Assembly: GCF_012224145.1 (NCBI RefSeq) | Contig: NZ_CP041030.1 | Span: 1,364,001 to 1,428,000, forward strand | DNA: 64,000 nt | Source of the DNA: Francisella sp. LA112445 | GTDB taxonomy: Bacteria > Pseudomonadota > Gammaproteobacteria > Francisellales > Francisellaceae | Reading direction: 5' to 3' | Shown: positions 18,132 to 27,299 of the stretch, piece by piece | Layout: the number at the start of each line of letters is the position of its first letter | Numbering within the stretch: position 1 is the stretch's first letter | Program-made: the position numbers and the translations under genes | The notes under the pieces: generated by a model | The model's database searches: none | What the model saw: only the letters and a program-made list of their open reading frames with translations | Told to the model about the DNA's origin: nothing

Positions 18132-18850
18132 TCTAAAGCCTCTTGCAGTGTAAATTTATTTTCATATAATGCTTTACCAATGATGACACCATAAGTATTT
18201 TGTTCTTTTAATACTTGTAAATCCTCTAAAGCTCCAACCCCACCAGAAGCCATAAACTGAATATCTGGATATATAGATGAATAGATTCTATATAGCTCAA
18301 AATTTGGACCTTGTAACATACCATCTCGATAGATATCCGTACATAAAACATACTCAAGGCCATCACCAAGATAAGTCTGTAGTATTTCATCTAAAGTTGT
18401 TGTACTAGACTCTTGCCAGCCATGCGTTGCTATATAAGGAATACCATCTTTGATAAATACATCTAAAGCTAAAACTATCTTCTCAGCACCATATTTCTCA
18501 AAAAACTTCTTTGTTAATGCTATATCTTTGACAGCTAAACTACCGACAACTACTCTATCAACTCCGATTTCCAGAAGCTTTTCAATAGTTTCAAAATCTT
18601 TGACACCACCACCAACTTGTAGAGCCATATCACAATTTTCTCTAATCTGCTGGATAGTTTCAAACTGACAAGTTTGGCCTTTTTTAGCACCGTCTAAATC
18701 TACAACATGGATAAACTCTGCACCAGCTTGTTGATATGCCTTTGCAACATCTTTTGGTTCAAGCTCATAAGTAGTAGTTTTATTAAAATCACCTTTTTCT
18801 AAACGAACACATTTGCCATTTATAAGATCTATCGCTGGAAATATATTCAT
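18125..18850 (-). CDS. hisA: ProFAR isomerase HisA
   Basis: 241 residues, TIM barrel (HisA/HisF family). It isomerises the aminoaldose ProFAR to PRFAR. Seen: FPAIDLINGKCVRLEKGDF with the catalytic base, HVVDLDGAKKG, VGGGVKD, the second acid in CTDIYRDGMLQGPN, and ASGGVG. It begins directly after the hisH stop. Confidence 0.97.
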   Translation of the reverse strand: MNIFPAIDLINGKCVRLEKGDFNKTTTYELEPKDVAKAYQQAGAEFIHVVDLDGAKKGQTCQFETIQQIRENCDMALQVGGGVKDFETIEKLLEIGVDRVVVGSLAVKDIALTKKFFEKYGAEKIVLALDVFIKDGIPYIATHGWQESSTTTLDEILQTYLGDGLEYVLCTDIYRDGMLQGPNFELYRIYSSIYPDIQFMASGGVGALEDLQVLKEQNTYGVIIGKALYENKFTLQEALEC

Positions 18851-19447
18851 TTATAAAACTCCTTGTATAAAATTCTCTAAAATCTTCATGCCAACCCTAC
18901 CAGATTTCTCAGGATGAAATTGAATGCCATAAAAATTATCTTTATTTACCATCGCAGTGAAATCATTTATATAGTCATTAGTAGTTATACTAAATTGATT
19001 AAGCTCAGCATAAAAACTATGCACAAAATATACATAATCATCTCCTGCAATATCTTTAAACAAAAAATGATCTTTATTTACATTTTGTAAACTATTCCAA
19101 CCCATGTGTGGAATACTAAAGCCTTGAGTTTTCTTAAAAGCTTTTACTTTTTCAGGAAAAATACCCAAACAAGCTGTACTTCCCTCTTCAGAAAAACTAT
19201 ACATAATTTGCATTCCTAAGCAGATTCCTAATACTGGTTGTGTTAGCTTTGGAATAAGCTTATCTAAATTATTTTTTCTTAAACTATCCATAGCTGATTT
19301 AGCATGTCCCACACCAGGTAAAATTACGCAAGCTGATTTTTTGATTACTTCAGCATCATGTGTTAGGACTATTTGTTGCCCTAATTTCTCAAAGGCATAT
19401 TTTATCGAAGCAAAATTACTCCCACAACAATCTATTATCGCTATCAT
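18851..19447 (-). CDS. hisH: imidazole glycerol phosphate synthase, glutaminase subunit HisH
   Basis: 198 residues, class I glutamine amidotransferase that feeds ammonia to HisF. The nucleophile elbow GICLGMQ and the His-Glu pair in QFHPEKSG are intact. The start overlaps hisB by four bases, so translation is coupled. The N-terminus reads IDCCGSNFAS where most homologues have IDYGxGN, a small departure. Confidence 0.96.
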   Translation of the reverse strand: MIAIIDCCGSNFASIKYAFEKLGQQIVLTHDAEVIKKSACVILPGVGHAKSAMDSLRKNNLDKLIPKLTQPVLGICLGMQIMYSFSEEGSTACLGIFPEKVKAFKKTQGFSIPHMGWNSLQNVNKDHFLFKDIAGDDYVYFVHSFYAELNQFSITTNDYINDFTAMVNKDNFYGIQFHPEKSGRVGMKILENFIQGVL

Positions 19448-20520
19448 AATACTCCCTTTGAACTAGGAATCTCATCTATACCATTTTTAGCAATCGCTTG
19501 TTTAAGCACTTTTCCTAAGCCTTTAAAACACGCTTCTATCATATGATGAGTATTCTCACCTGTTACTTTGATATGTAGAGTTGCCTTTAGACCTTCAGCA
19601 AAAGATACAAAGAAATGCTTTACTAATTCTACTGATAAATCCCCAACCATCTCTCGATCAAAATTTGCCTCAAATGAGCAATAATTTCTACCGCTTAAAT
19701 CTAGAGCAATATCAACTAAAGCTTCATCCATAGGTAGCAAAAATCCATAACGATTAATACCGTATTTATCACCTAGAGCTTGAGCAATTGCTTGTGAAAA
19801 AGTAATAGCTACATCTTCAACACAATGATGATCATCAATATGAAGATCACCTTTTGCCTTAATTGTTGCACTTATCCCAGCATGTTTTACAATCTGATCA
19901 AGCATATGATCAAAGAAGCCAAGACCTGTATCGATTTCTCGAGTTCCGGGAACATCTAGATTAACTTTTACAATAATATCCGTCTCATTAGTTACACGCT
20001 TGATTTCAGCTACTCTAGGTTTATTTAATATTGCTGTAGTAATATCATCCCAAGATTGATAATTTCCAGCACCAAATTGAATAGGACTAACTTTTATATT
20101 ATGAGCTAACTGTACATCAGTTTCTCTATCACCAATTACATAGCTATCTTTTAGAGAGATCTTTTGCTCGACTAAATAATCCATCAACAAACCAACTTTA
20201 GGTTTACGACAATTACAGTTTTCATGAGCAAAATGTGGACAAATTAAAACATCTTCAAATTCAATACTTTGTGATTTAAATATCTTCATCATCAAGCCAT
20301 GTGGTGCATCAAAATCCTCCTGTGGAAAAGACTCAGTGCCTAAGCCATCTTGATTTGATACCATTACAAGTTTAAAGCCTGCTTTTTGTAACTTTTTAAG
20401 CGCTTCAAAAACACCTTCAAAAAACTCTAATTTCTCGATACTATCAACTTGTTTATCTATAGGCGGCTCAACTATTAACGTACCATCTCTATCAATAAAT
20501 AAATATTTATTTTGCTTCAT
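19444..20520 (-). CDS. hisB: bifunctional histidinol-phosphatase / imidazoleglycerol-phosphate dehydratase HisB
   Basis: About 358 residues. The N-terminal HAD phosphatase has FIDRDGTLI and the zinc site CPHFAHENCNCRKPK. The C-terminal dehydratase has GFFDHMLDQ and DDHHCVEDVAI metal-binding His clusters. This is the fused form typical of enterobacteria, and it explains why no separate histidinol phosphatase appears. I use the second in-frame Met; the first would overlap hisC by 20 bases. Confidence 0.95.
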   Translation of the reverse strand: MKQNKYLFIDRDGTLIVEPPIDKQVDSIEKLEFFEGVFEALKKLQKAGFKLVMVSNQDGLGTESFPQEDFDAPHGLMMKIFKSQSIEFEDVLICPHFAHENCNCRKPKVGLLMDYLVEQKISLKDSYVIGDRETDVQLAHNIKVSPIQFGAGNYQSWDDITTAILNKPRVAEIKRVTNETDIIVKVNLDVPGTREIDTGLGFFDHMLDQIVKHAGISATIKAKGDLHIDDHHCVEDVAITFSQAIAQALGDKYGINRYGFLLPMDEALVDIALDLSGRNYCSFEANFDREMVGDLSVELVKHFFVSFAEGLKATLHIKVTGENTHHMIEACFKGLGKVLKQAIAKNGIDEIPSSKGVL

Positions 20521-21574
20521 AATCACTACTTAATTTTTGTAATACTTCAATTAGTTTTTTATTTTCAACCGATGTTCCAATACTTATTCTTAGCATCTTT
20601 TCATCATTAAAAAAATGCGCCATAGAACGCACAACTATATTATTTGCAATTAAATCATCAAAAACATGCTTTTTAAAACTAACTAGTAAAAAGTTCGCGT
20701 CTGATGAATATACTTTATTTACTATCGCTAACTGTTCTAGCTTTTCAAATACTAGCTGTCTCTGTTGTTTTATCTCTTCAACTTGAGCATCTAGCTTAGC
20801 TAAGCTCTTATCAACAAGTAAATTTAATATCGTAGTTTCAGTAGTTTTTGGAATTGGATATGGTGCTAATATTTTTCTTAACCATTCAATCATATTAGCA
20901 TTAGCAATTACAGTTCCTAGTCTAAGCCCTGCCATACCAAAAGATTTTGATAGAGTTCTTAGTATAACTAGGTTTTGATATTTATCGATAAGAGTAGTCG
21001 CTGACTGTTCACTACTAAATTCTATATATGCTTCATCTACAACAACTATACATTTACCTGCCAAGCTTGCTAATACCTTTTCAATCTCAGCTAGTGGTAA
21101 TGATTTACCTGTTGGATTATTCGGAGTACATAAGAAAAGTAACTTACAATTACTAGGAATATTTTCTAAAAGCTTAGCAATATCAAGTTTAAAATCATTC
21201 TCTTGTTCAAGCTTTATTGTATTATACTCTACACCTTGTAATTGTGCTGCGATTTTATACATTCCAAATGTTGGTTCTACTGCAAAGACACTATCTTTTT
21301 GATACTCGCAATATAGTCTAAATAACAGATCAATTCCTTCATCACTGCCACGAGTAACTAACAAATTGTTAGTTTTTACCTTGTAGATATCCGCTAAGCA
21401 CTGTACCAATTGTTGAGGTTGCTGTGAGGGATAACGATTAAATAGATTATCATCATTATAAGGAGATTCATTTGCATTAAGCCATATGCTCCCTTGAACT
21501 TTTAGAGATCTAGCTGATGAATAAGCACTAAACTTTTGTAAATCTTTACGAATTAATTTTTCTAGCTCTTGCAT
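20507..21574 (-). CDS. hisC: histidinol-phosphate aminotransferase HisC
   Basis: 355 residues, fold-type I PLP enzyme. Seen: NANESPYND, RGSDEGIDLLFR, CTPNNPTGKS, VDEAYIEF and the PLP lysine in TLSKSFGMAGLRLG. It begins three bases after hisD. Confidence 0.96.
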   Translation of the reverse strand: MQELEKLIRKDLQKFSAYSSARSLKVQGSIWLNANESPYNDDNLFNRYPSQQPQQLVQCLADIYKVKTNNLLVTRGSDEGIDLLFRLYCEYQKDSVFAVEPTFGMYKIAAQLQGVEYNTIKLEQENDFKLDIAKLLENIPSNCKLLFLCTPNNPTGKSLPLAEIEKVLASLAGKCIVVVDEAYIEFSSEQSATTLIDKYQNLVILRTLSKSFGMAGLRLGTVIANANMIEWLRKILAPYPIPKTTETTILNLLVDKSLAKLDAQVEEIKQQRQLVFEKLEQLAIVNKVYSSDANFLLVSFKKHVFDDLIANNIVVRSMAHFFNDEKMLRISIGTSVENKKLIEVLQKLSSDYEAK

Positions 21575-21577
21575 ACT

Positions 21578-22876
21578 TTATAAACTCTCCAAACGAATAG
21601 CTATTGCGTTTTCATGAGCTCTGAGACCCTCTATATTAGCTAATCTCATAGCCATTTTACCTATATTTTTCATCCCTTGTTTTGAGACATTTTGAATGCT
21701 TATTGCTTTCATAAAATCTATAGTTGCTAAACCACTATAAGCTTTGGCATAACCATAAGTAGGTAACACATGATTTGATCCAGTAATATAGTCCCCTAAT
21801 GCCTCTGCTGCCCAAGGACCTACAAATACAGCTCCAGCATTTTCAATACTATCAATATACTCATCTGCATTTTCAATATTTAAAATAAGGTGCTCCGAAG
21901 CATATTCATTGCCTATATTGATTGCTTGATGAAGTGTATCTACAATGATAATTGCACTATTTTCTAAAGATTTTTCAATTATAGCTCTTCTTTGGGCTGT
22001 ACTAGTCTGCTTGGAAACTTCATCTCTAACCTTATCAGCTAAAATTTGACTAGTTGTGATTAGTAATGCTTGTGAGTCTGTACCATGCTCAGCTTGAGCT
22101 AGTAAATCTGCAGCAACAAATCTAGGATTTGCGCTCTCATCAGCAACTACCAAAACCTCTGAAGGTCCCGCTGGCAAATCTATCGCAGCTCCTTGGCTAT
22201 CATTAGATACTTGCTGTTTTGCCTCTGTAACCCAAGAATTTCCTGGGCCATAGATTTTATTAACTTTAGCTACTGTCTCTGTACCATAAGCTAGAGCAGC
22301 TATCGCCTGAGCTCCACCTAACTTATAAATCTTTGAAACATTACAAATGTCAGCCGCTATTAAAATTAATGGATGAACATTACCATTCTTATCACAAGGA
22401 GTAGTTACATAAACCTCTTTACAACCTGCAATTTGTGCTGGAGCTGCTAACATTATTAGCGTAGAAACTAAAGGAGCTGAACCACTAGGGACATATAAAC
22501 CAACCTTTTCGATAGGTTTATAAACTTTTTTACAAACCACACCATCATTAGTATCACAAACAGTTGTTTTTGGTTTCATTACTTCATGATAATTAGATAT
22601 ACGAGCTATAGAGCTTTTAATCAAATTAATATCATCTTGTGAAACTAATGAATAAGCATTTTTAATCTCATCTGTTGAGACTTCAATATTATCTAAACCA
22701 ACACCGTCAAACTTAGAAGTAAACTCAAAAAGTGCTTTATCACCATTTTGCTGAACTTCATTTAAAATATCTCTAACGCCTGAGATTAAGTTAGCTTTAT
22801 TAGCAGAAACTGGGCGAGATAAAAGCTCTAATTGCTTAGCTACACTAAGCTCTTGCCAATTATATATTTCAATCAT
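21578..22876 (-). CDS. hisD: histidinol dehydrogenase HisD
   Basis: 432 residues, the normal length. It performs the last two oxidations of the pathway, zinc-dependent. Seen: YVPSGSAPLVSTLIML, GPGNSWVTEAK, DLPAGPSEVLVVAD, LAQAEHGTDSQALL and ASEHLIL with the catalytic Glu-His. Intact. Confidence 0.97.
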   Translation of the reverse strand: MIEIYNWQELSVAKQLELLSRPVSANKANLISGVRDILNEVQQNGDKALFEFTSKFDGVGLDNIEVSTDEIKNAYSLVSQDDINLIKSSIARISNYHEVMKPKTTVCDTNDGVVCKKVYKPIEKVGLYVPSGSAPLVSTLIMLAAPAQIAGCKEVYVTTPCDKNGNVHPLILIAADICNVSKIYKLGGAQAIAALAYGTETVAKVNKIYGPGNSWVTEAKQQVSNDSQGAAIDLPAGPSEVLVVADESANPRFVAADLLAQAEHGTDSQALLITTSQILADKVRDEVSKQTSTAQRRAIIEKSLENSAIIIVDTLHQAINIGNEYASEHLILNIENADEYIDSIENAGAVFVGPWAAEALGDYITGSNHVLPTYGYAKAYSGLATIDFMKAISIQNVSKQGMKNIGKMAMRLANIEGLRAHENAIAIRLESL

Positions 22877-22885
22877 TGTAGTTAC

Positions 22886-23776
22886 TTACTCCAACATTTT
22901 CTCAATTGGTAAAACTAATATAGAGCTAGCACCAGCTTCTTTTAACTTTTCTAAAGTCCCCCAAAATACTCCTTCTTTGGTAACTAAATGTACCGCAACT
23001 TTAGTATCACCATATAGAGGCATAATAGTTTGGCCCTCATGTCCTGGTAAAATATGTGTAATTGTATCAACAGCATTTTTATCTATATGAAACATAATAT
23101 ATTTACGTTCCTGAGCATGCTTTACACCTTCAATTCGTCTAAGTAGCAACTCATAATACTCTTCTAATTCTTCACCAAAACTTTCATTTGAACGAATTAA
23201 AATAGCTTGGCTTTTCATGATAGTATGAATCTCTTTAAGATTATTCTCTTCTAATGTTCTACCAGTAGAAACCAAGTCACATATTGAGCTTGCCATTTGT
23301 AAATTCGGTGCGATCTCAACTGACCCAGAAATAGATAATGGATCAAGACCTAAATCATTCTTATCTGAAAACTCTTGTACTAAATAAGGATATGAAGTTG
23401 CTATTCGGGTATTTTTAAGATCATTTAAGTTTTCACTAGCATTATTTGGTACAGCTATAGATAGCCTACATTTACCAAATCCTAGTTTTTTCGTTTTGAT
23501 AATATCATTCTTTTTATTAGTATCTTTTATGCTTAGTAAATACTCTTCTAAAACATTCTCACCTACTATGCCAAAATCACAAACATTACCATTTACTAAA
23601 GTTGGAATATCATCATCTCTTACAAAAAGAAAATCAATCGGAGCATTTATTGAATGACATAACAAATTACTTTTACTTGAGAACTCGACTTTGACACCTA
23701 TTTTATTAAATAATTCCATTGAATTATCATATAGTCTGCCTTTCTTTTGTATAGCAACTCTTAATCTTTTTCTCAT
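22886..23776 (-). CDS. hisG: ATP phosphoribosyltransferase HisG (long form)
   Basis: About 296 residues; first and feedback-controlled step of histidine synthesis. The catalytic half has RVAIQKKGRLYD, FGIVGENVLEEY and DLVSTGRTLEENNLKEI. A C-terminal ACT-like regulatory domain follows (GHEGQTIMPLYGD, GVFWGTLEKLKEAGASSILVLPIEKM), so this is the self-sufficient hexameric form with no HisZ. The ATG used sits one base after the yerC stop codon; a start 12 bases earlier is possible. Confidence 0.95.
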   Translation of the reverse strand: MRKRLRVAIQKKGRLYDNSMELFNKIGVKVEFSSKSNLLCHSINAPIDFLFVRDDDIPTLVNGNVCDFGIVGENVLEEYLLSIKDTNKKNDIIKTKKLGFGKCRLSIAVPNNASENLNDLKNTRIATSYPYLVQEFSDKNDLGLDPLSISGSVEIAPNLQMASSICDLVSTGRTLEENNLKEIHTIMKSQAILIRSNESFGEELEEYYELLLRRIEGVKHAQERKYIMFHIDKNAVDTITHILPGHEGQTIMPLYGDTKVAVHLVTKEGVFWGTLEKLKEAGASSILVLPIEKMLE

Positions 23777-23777
23777 C

Positions 23778-24074
23778 TTAACTCTCATTTTTTATTTTGT
23801 TATAGATAGTGTTGTAACCATTTGTTCCATAAGTAAGGCATCTTGCAACTCTACTAATAGTTGTAAGGCTAACTCCTGTTTCAGCATGGATCTGGCGATA
23901 TGATTTATCTTTTTTTAATTCTTTAACTACTCTCCAACGAGCGGCCATTGCCATTAAATCTACTGGTGTGCATAAATCTTCTAAGAAAAGCTTTGCTTCA
24001 TCTACAGACTCAAAATTCGTAAAAACCTTATATAGATCTTGGAGATTATCCTCATTATTTTTTATTTCAGACAT
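23778..24074 (-). CDS. TrpR/YerC-family repressor heading the his operon
   Basis: 98 residues, TrpR/YerC/YecD family. Helix-turn-helix region near residues 50-80: DLMAMAARWRVVKELKKDKSYRQIHAETGVSLTTISRVARCL. YerC proteins located next to his genes in other bacteria are inferred to be histidine-responsive repressors. Here the gene is the first cistron of the his operon and a palindrome covers its promoter (see below), which argues for autoregulation of the whole operon. The ligand is inferred, not seen. Confidence 0.88.
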   Translation of the reverse strand: MSEIKNNEDNLQDLYKVFTNFESVDEAKLFLEDLCTPVDLMAMAARWRVVKELKKDKSYRQIHAETGVSLTTISRVARCLTYGTNGYNTIYNKIKNES

Positions 24075-24096
24075 TTATTTTTTAGCTAAACATTTT

Positions 24097-24122
24097 GTGC
24101 TAGTGTATTAATATAGTAGTAC
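24097..24122 (-). promoter_or_regulatory. candidate operator over the his-operon promoter
   Basis: A 26-base near-palindrome, 20 of 26 positions symmetric, centred on TATTAATA with flanks GTGCTA and TAGTAC. On the - strand it covers a plausible -10 (TACTAT), spaced 17 bases from TTGTAA, and lies about 23 bases before the first gene's ATG. It is a good position for a repressor to block transcription. Confidence 0.5.
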
Positions 24123-24228
24123 AGAATAACAACTATTACAAACCAAATGTTAGATATTTAAAAAATAATTTAAAAAGTAGATTTATAACAAATCAGAAAA
24201 AATCTGGCATTCTGGAGTTTAGTTAATG

Positions 24229-24307
24229 GTTACACTCAACTACTCTCAAAATCTAATTTTAAGAACTACAGTATGTAGATCCTATGCTCAAAACCATTAA
24301 GTGTAAC
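24229..24307. repeat. inverted GTTACACT pair enclosing a small hairpin
   Basis: GTTACACT at 24229-24236 recurs inverted at 24300-24307. Between them is a CTACA-GTA-TGTAG hairpin (24266-24278). It lies between the his-operon promoter and the end of the MFS permease gene. Function unclear. Confidence 0.4.
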
Positions 24308-24358
24308 AAAACGATTTAAAAGAAAAATAAAGTTAGCTTATTATATAATCTTAATATT

Positions 24359-25636
24359 TTATTCTTCTAACTTGATACCATTAGTTTCAGGCATTTTAGC
24401 TATAATTATAACGATTATAATTGAAGCTATAACCGCGTAAATACCTGGAGCCATTTGACCAAAATAAACTATCAATATACTTGAAACTAACGGTACTGTA
24501 CCTCCTAGTAAAGCATTACTAATATTATAACCAGTACCTACACCACTAAATCTAAGATGAGTTGGGAATAACTCATTAATAGTCACTACAAATGTCGCTG
24601 TGGCCGCTGATATAAGTAACATCAAAATAGACATCACAATACATGATAATAATGCCGAGCCCATACTATTTATGACAAATAAGCTTGGATAAACCAATAC
24701 TCCAATACCAATACAAGAGACTAATAATACTCTTTTACGTCCTACCTTATCTGAAACTGCTCCCCAGAATGGCGCAGTTGCGAAATAGCATATAGATGCG
24801 ATCATTGTTACAAACATTGCTGTCTTTGTAGAGTAATGTAAAGTTCCTTCTAAGATAGATGGAATAAATGCTGCAACCATATAATATACAATCCCTAAAT
24901 AGCCAGCTAATGCAAATACTATCAATATCTGATATGGATATTCTTTGATTGCTGAAACAACTGGAGTATCATCTAACGCCCCATCTTCCTTAGCTTTGAT
25001 ATACTCAGGTGATTCACTTTGTAAAAACTGCATCACTAATACAATAATTGCCAAAATCATTCCTATGACAAAGCATAATCTCCAGCCATAAGCATGCATT
25101 TGCTGCTTTGATAATATCTCAGAAAATACAAATACTATAACAGTACCAAAAAAGACACCAAAACCAGAAAAGAATGTTCCAAATGCAGTAATCAAGCCTC
25201 TTTTATTATCCGGAGCTTGCTCACTTAGTATCGCTAGTACACCATTGTACTCTCCACCTATTGAAAAACCTTGTATCATACGAGCCAAGATTATTAAAAC
25301 TACAGATGTGATACCGATACTACTATAACTTGGTGTAAATGCGATCATAGCAGATGAAATTGCCATCAATGTCACAGTTATAATAAGTATCTTCTTACGT
25401 CCGATCTTATCACCAAGGTTTCCAAAGAAAATACCACCAATAGGCCTCATTAGATATCCTGCTGCAAACATCCCAAATGTTTTAATTGTTGCAACTGTTG
25501 CATTATTATCAGGAAAAAAAGTCGCTGATATATATATGGTTACATAAGCAAATAATGCAAAGTCGAAGTATTCAACACTTGTTGCAAGCCCTGCAAATAA
25601 TATATTTTTTATAGATATTTCTTTTTTCATTTCCAA
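24359..25636 (-). CDS. MFS transporter, metabolite:H+ symporter (ProP-like) family
   Basis: 425 residues, 12 membrane segments. The N-terminus EYFDFALFAYV, the GDKIGRKKIL loop (motif A) between helices 2 and 3, ARMIQGFSIGGEYNG in helix 4 and SDKVGRKRVL after helix 8 are the marks of the MHS/ProP group, which imports zwitterions and organic acids. The substrate is not predictable. A homologue of equal length lies 5 kb away on the same strand. Two starts (MEMKK) are two codons apart. Confidence 0.88.
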   Translation of the reverse strand: MEMKKEISIKNILFAGLATSVEYFDFALFAYVTIYISATFFPDNNATVATIKTFGMFAAGYLMRPIGGIFFGNLGDKIGRKKILIITVTLMAISSAMIAFTPSYSSIGITSVVLIILARMIQGFSIGGEYNGVLAILSEQAPDNKRGLITAFGTFFSGFGVFFGTVIVFVFSEILSKQQMHAYGWRLCFVIGMILAIIVLVMQFLQSESPEYIKAKEDGALDDTPVVSAIKEYPYQILIVFALAGYLGIVYYMVAAFIPSILEGTLHYSTKTAMFVTMIASICYFATAPFWGAVSDKVGRKRVLLVSCIGIGVLVYPSLFVINSMGSALLSCIVMSILMLLISAATATFVVTINELFPTHLRFSGVGTGYNISNALLGGTVPLVSSILIVYFGQMAPGIYAVIASIIIVIIIAKMPETNGIKLEE

Positions 25637-25734
25637 TAAGTTTTAGCTAAGTTTATGATATATTATTAAATACAGTGTTAATTTGCAAAGAAACTAAAGA
25701 TAATTTGTTTTATTGCATAAATTTTTTACAAAAT

Positions 25735-26871
25735 ATGGCAAAACTAATTAGAAATATACTAACAGCTAACATATTATTCTTTATTGCAGCAAGTTCAGTT
25801 TTTGCTGATGAAAATAGTATAATATCTTATATAAAGTCGAATATCCCTTTTTATAATAGTGATAGTAGTAAGCTAATAGCTTCAACAACTAGCTCAAAGC
25901 AAATTGAGTTAAAACAAAAAGCTATAGCAGATATTCAATATGTTGCAAAAACTGGTGATGATAGCAATAGTGCTGCGAATAAGCAGAACTTATATAGTGC
26001 TATAACTTATCTAAATGAGGCTCTTAAGGATACTTCAAAAAACTCTACAGAATCACTTCAAATAAGATTATCTTTATTTTCCCTAGAGTTAGATTTGCAT
26101 GATTATAAAAAAGCAGATGAAACTATAATACAACTTTCACAAGATTTCCCTAATGAACCTGTAGTACATATATATGCAATAGCATATTTAGATTTGTTAA
26201 AATTAAAAAACTATAACTTATCACTACAAAGTTTGCAAAAACTAAAATGGTCAAAAACAGATAACTTTATCAAAACATTTAAAATAATAAAAAACAGCTT
26301 CTATCTACAGATTAATACCAATGCAAACCAAATCCAAATAGAGAATAACTCGCCAACAGTTATTATTATTAATGGCTATAATCTCAATCCTGATAGCTCT
26401 ATGAATGATATTCTTATAAAAAGATTACAAAAAGGATTAGAAGTTCACCAAAGATTTCCTAATGCTAAAATTATAGTTGCTGGTGGTAGACCTAAATTAG
26501 GTGTAACAGAATCCTATAGAATGAAAGAGTGGCTTGTTAAAAATGGTGTACCAAGTAATAGCATAATCCAAGAAGATCAATCAAGTAGTACAGTGTGGGG
26601 CGCTATAGATAGCTTTCAAATACTAGAAAGTCTAAAACCTAAGATTAAGAATATTATCCTAGTCACATCAGCTTCTGATATTAGAAGAACTAATGCAATA
26701 TTTGAGCAAGAAAATTTAAATACTAACTCTAACTTTGATTTTCATAATGCTGTCTCTGGATCAAGAGGTTATAACATTATGATGCCGATATCAGAAGATG
26801 AAAGAGCTATTATTATAAAAGATACTCTTAGAATGGCAGGCATCTGGCAAATGCCTGGAATGGTTTTCTGA
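25735..26871 (+). CDS. secreted DUF218 (YdcF/ElyC-like) protein
   Basis: About 378 residues. The frame opens at GTG 25675, but the ATG at 25735 begins a clear signal sequence (MAKLIRNILTANILFFIAAS...FA), so I use it. The N-terminal part (30-190) is helical and TPR-like in feel. Residues 215-370 form the DUF218 domain: TVIIINGYNLN, AKIIVAGGR, SYRMKEWLVKNGVPSNSII, and IILVTSASDIRRTNAIF. DUF218 proteins such as ElyC and SanA affect envelope integrity. Periplasmic by signal. The pilin-like gene follows after 45 bases. Confidence 0.8.
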   Translation: MAKLIRNILTANILFFIAASSVFADENSIISYIKSNIPFYNSDSSKLIASTTSSKQIELKQKAIADIQYVAKTGDDSNSAANKQNLYSAITYLNEALKDTSKNSTESLQIRLSLFSLELDLHDYKKADETIIQLSQDFPNEPVVHIYAIAYLDLLKLKNYNLSLQSLQKLKWSKTDNFIKTFKIIKNSFYLQINTNANQIQIENNSPTVIIINGYNLNPDSSMNDILIKRLQKGLEVHQRFPNAKIIVAGGRPKLGVTESYRMKEWLVKNGVPSNSIIQEDQSSSTVWGAIDSFQILESLKPKIKNIILVTSASDIRRTNAIFEQENLNTNSNFDFHNAVSGSRGYNIMMPISEDERAIIIKDTLRMAGIWQMPGMVF

Positions 26872-26916
26872 TTTTATGGTATTATATTAGTACTAATTTT
26901 TATCAAACTATACAAA

Positions 26917-27279
26917 ATGAGAATAACATCAAAAAATGGAGGATTAACTATAGTTGAATTACTAGTGGTTATTGCGATTATTGCAATTATTGCTGCGATA
27001 GCTGTTCCAATGTATTCAACTCATGTAGTAAAAACAAAAATTTCCAATACTCGATATGAGGCAGATCCATATGTAAAAGAGTTAAGAATCTATACAAGTA
27101 CACATACTTCATTTCCACCAGCAGATGATAGTACATGGAGATGTGATAACTTAGACTCTGAATATGTATCTAGAATTTGTCTCGTTAGAGAATCTGAAAC
27201 GGCTGCTGATATAGAGGTCTATTTAGCATCTAATGTGCTTGAAAGTGGATCTTTTTATAAATATATTTTAAGTATATAG
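26917..27279 (+). CDS. type IV pilin-like prepilin
   Basis: 120 residues. A short leader (MRITSKNGG) is followed by LTIVELLVVIAIIAIIAAIAVP, the class III prepilin signal: cleavage after Gly, Glu at position +5, then the hydrophobic spine helix. The residue after the cleavage site is Leu rather than Phe. The globular part is small and has two Cys (WRCDN and SRICL), which could form the C-terminal disulfide loop. It may be a minor pilin or pseudopilin. Probably co-transcribed with the next gene (gap 20 bases, GGAG ahead of its start). Confidence 0.85.
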   Translation: MRITSKNGGLTIVELLVVIAIIAIIAAIAVPMYSTHVVKTKISNTRYEADPYVKELRIYTSTHTSFPPADDSTWRCDNLDSEYVSRICLVRESETAADIEVYLASNVLESGSFYKYILSI

Positions 27280-27299
27280 AGATTGGAGATTTTAAAAAT

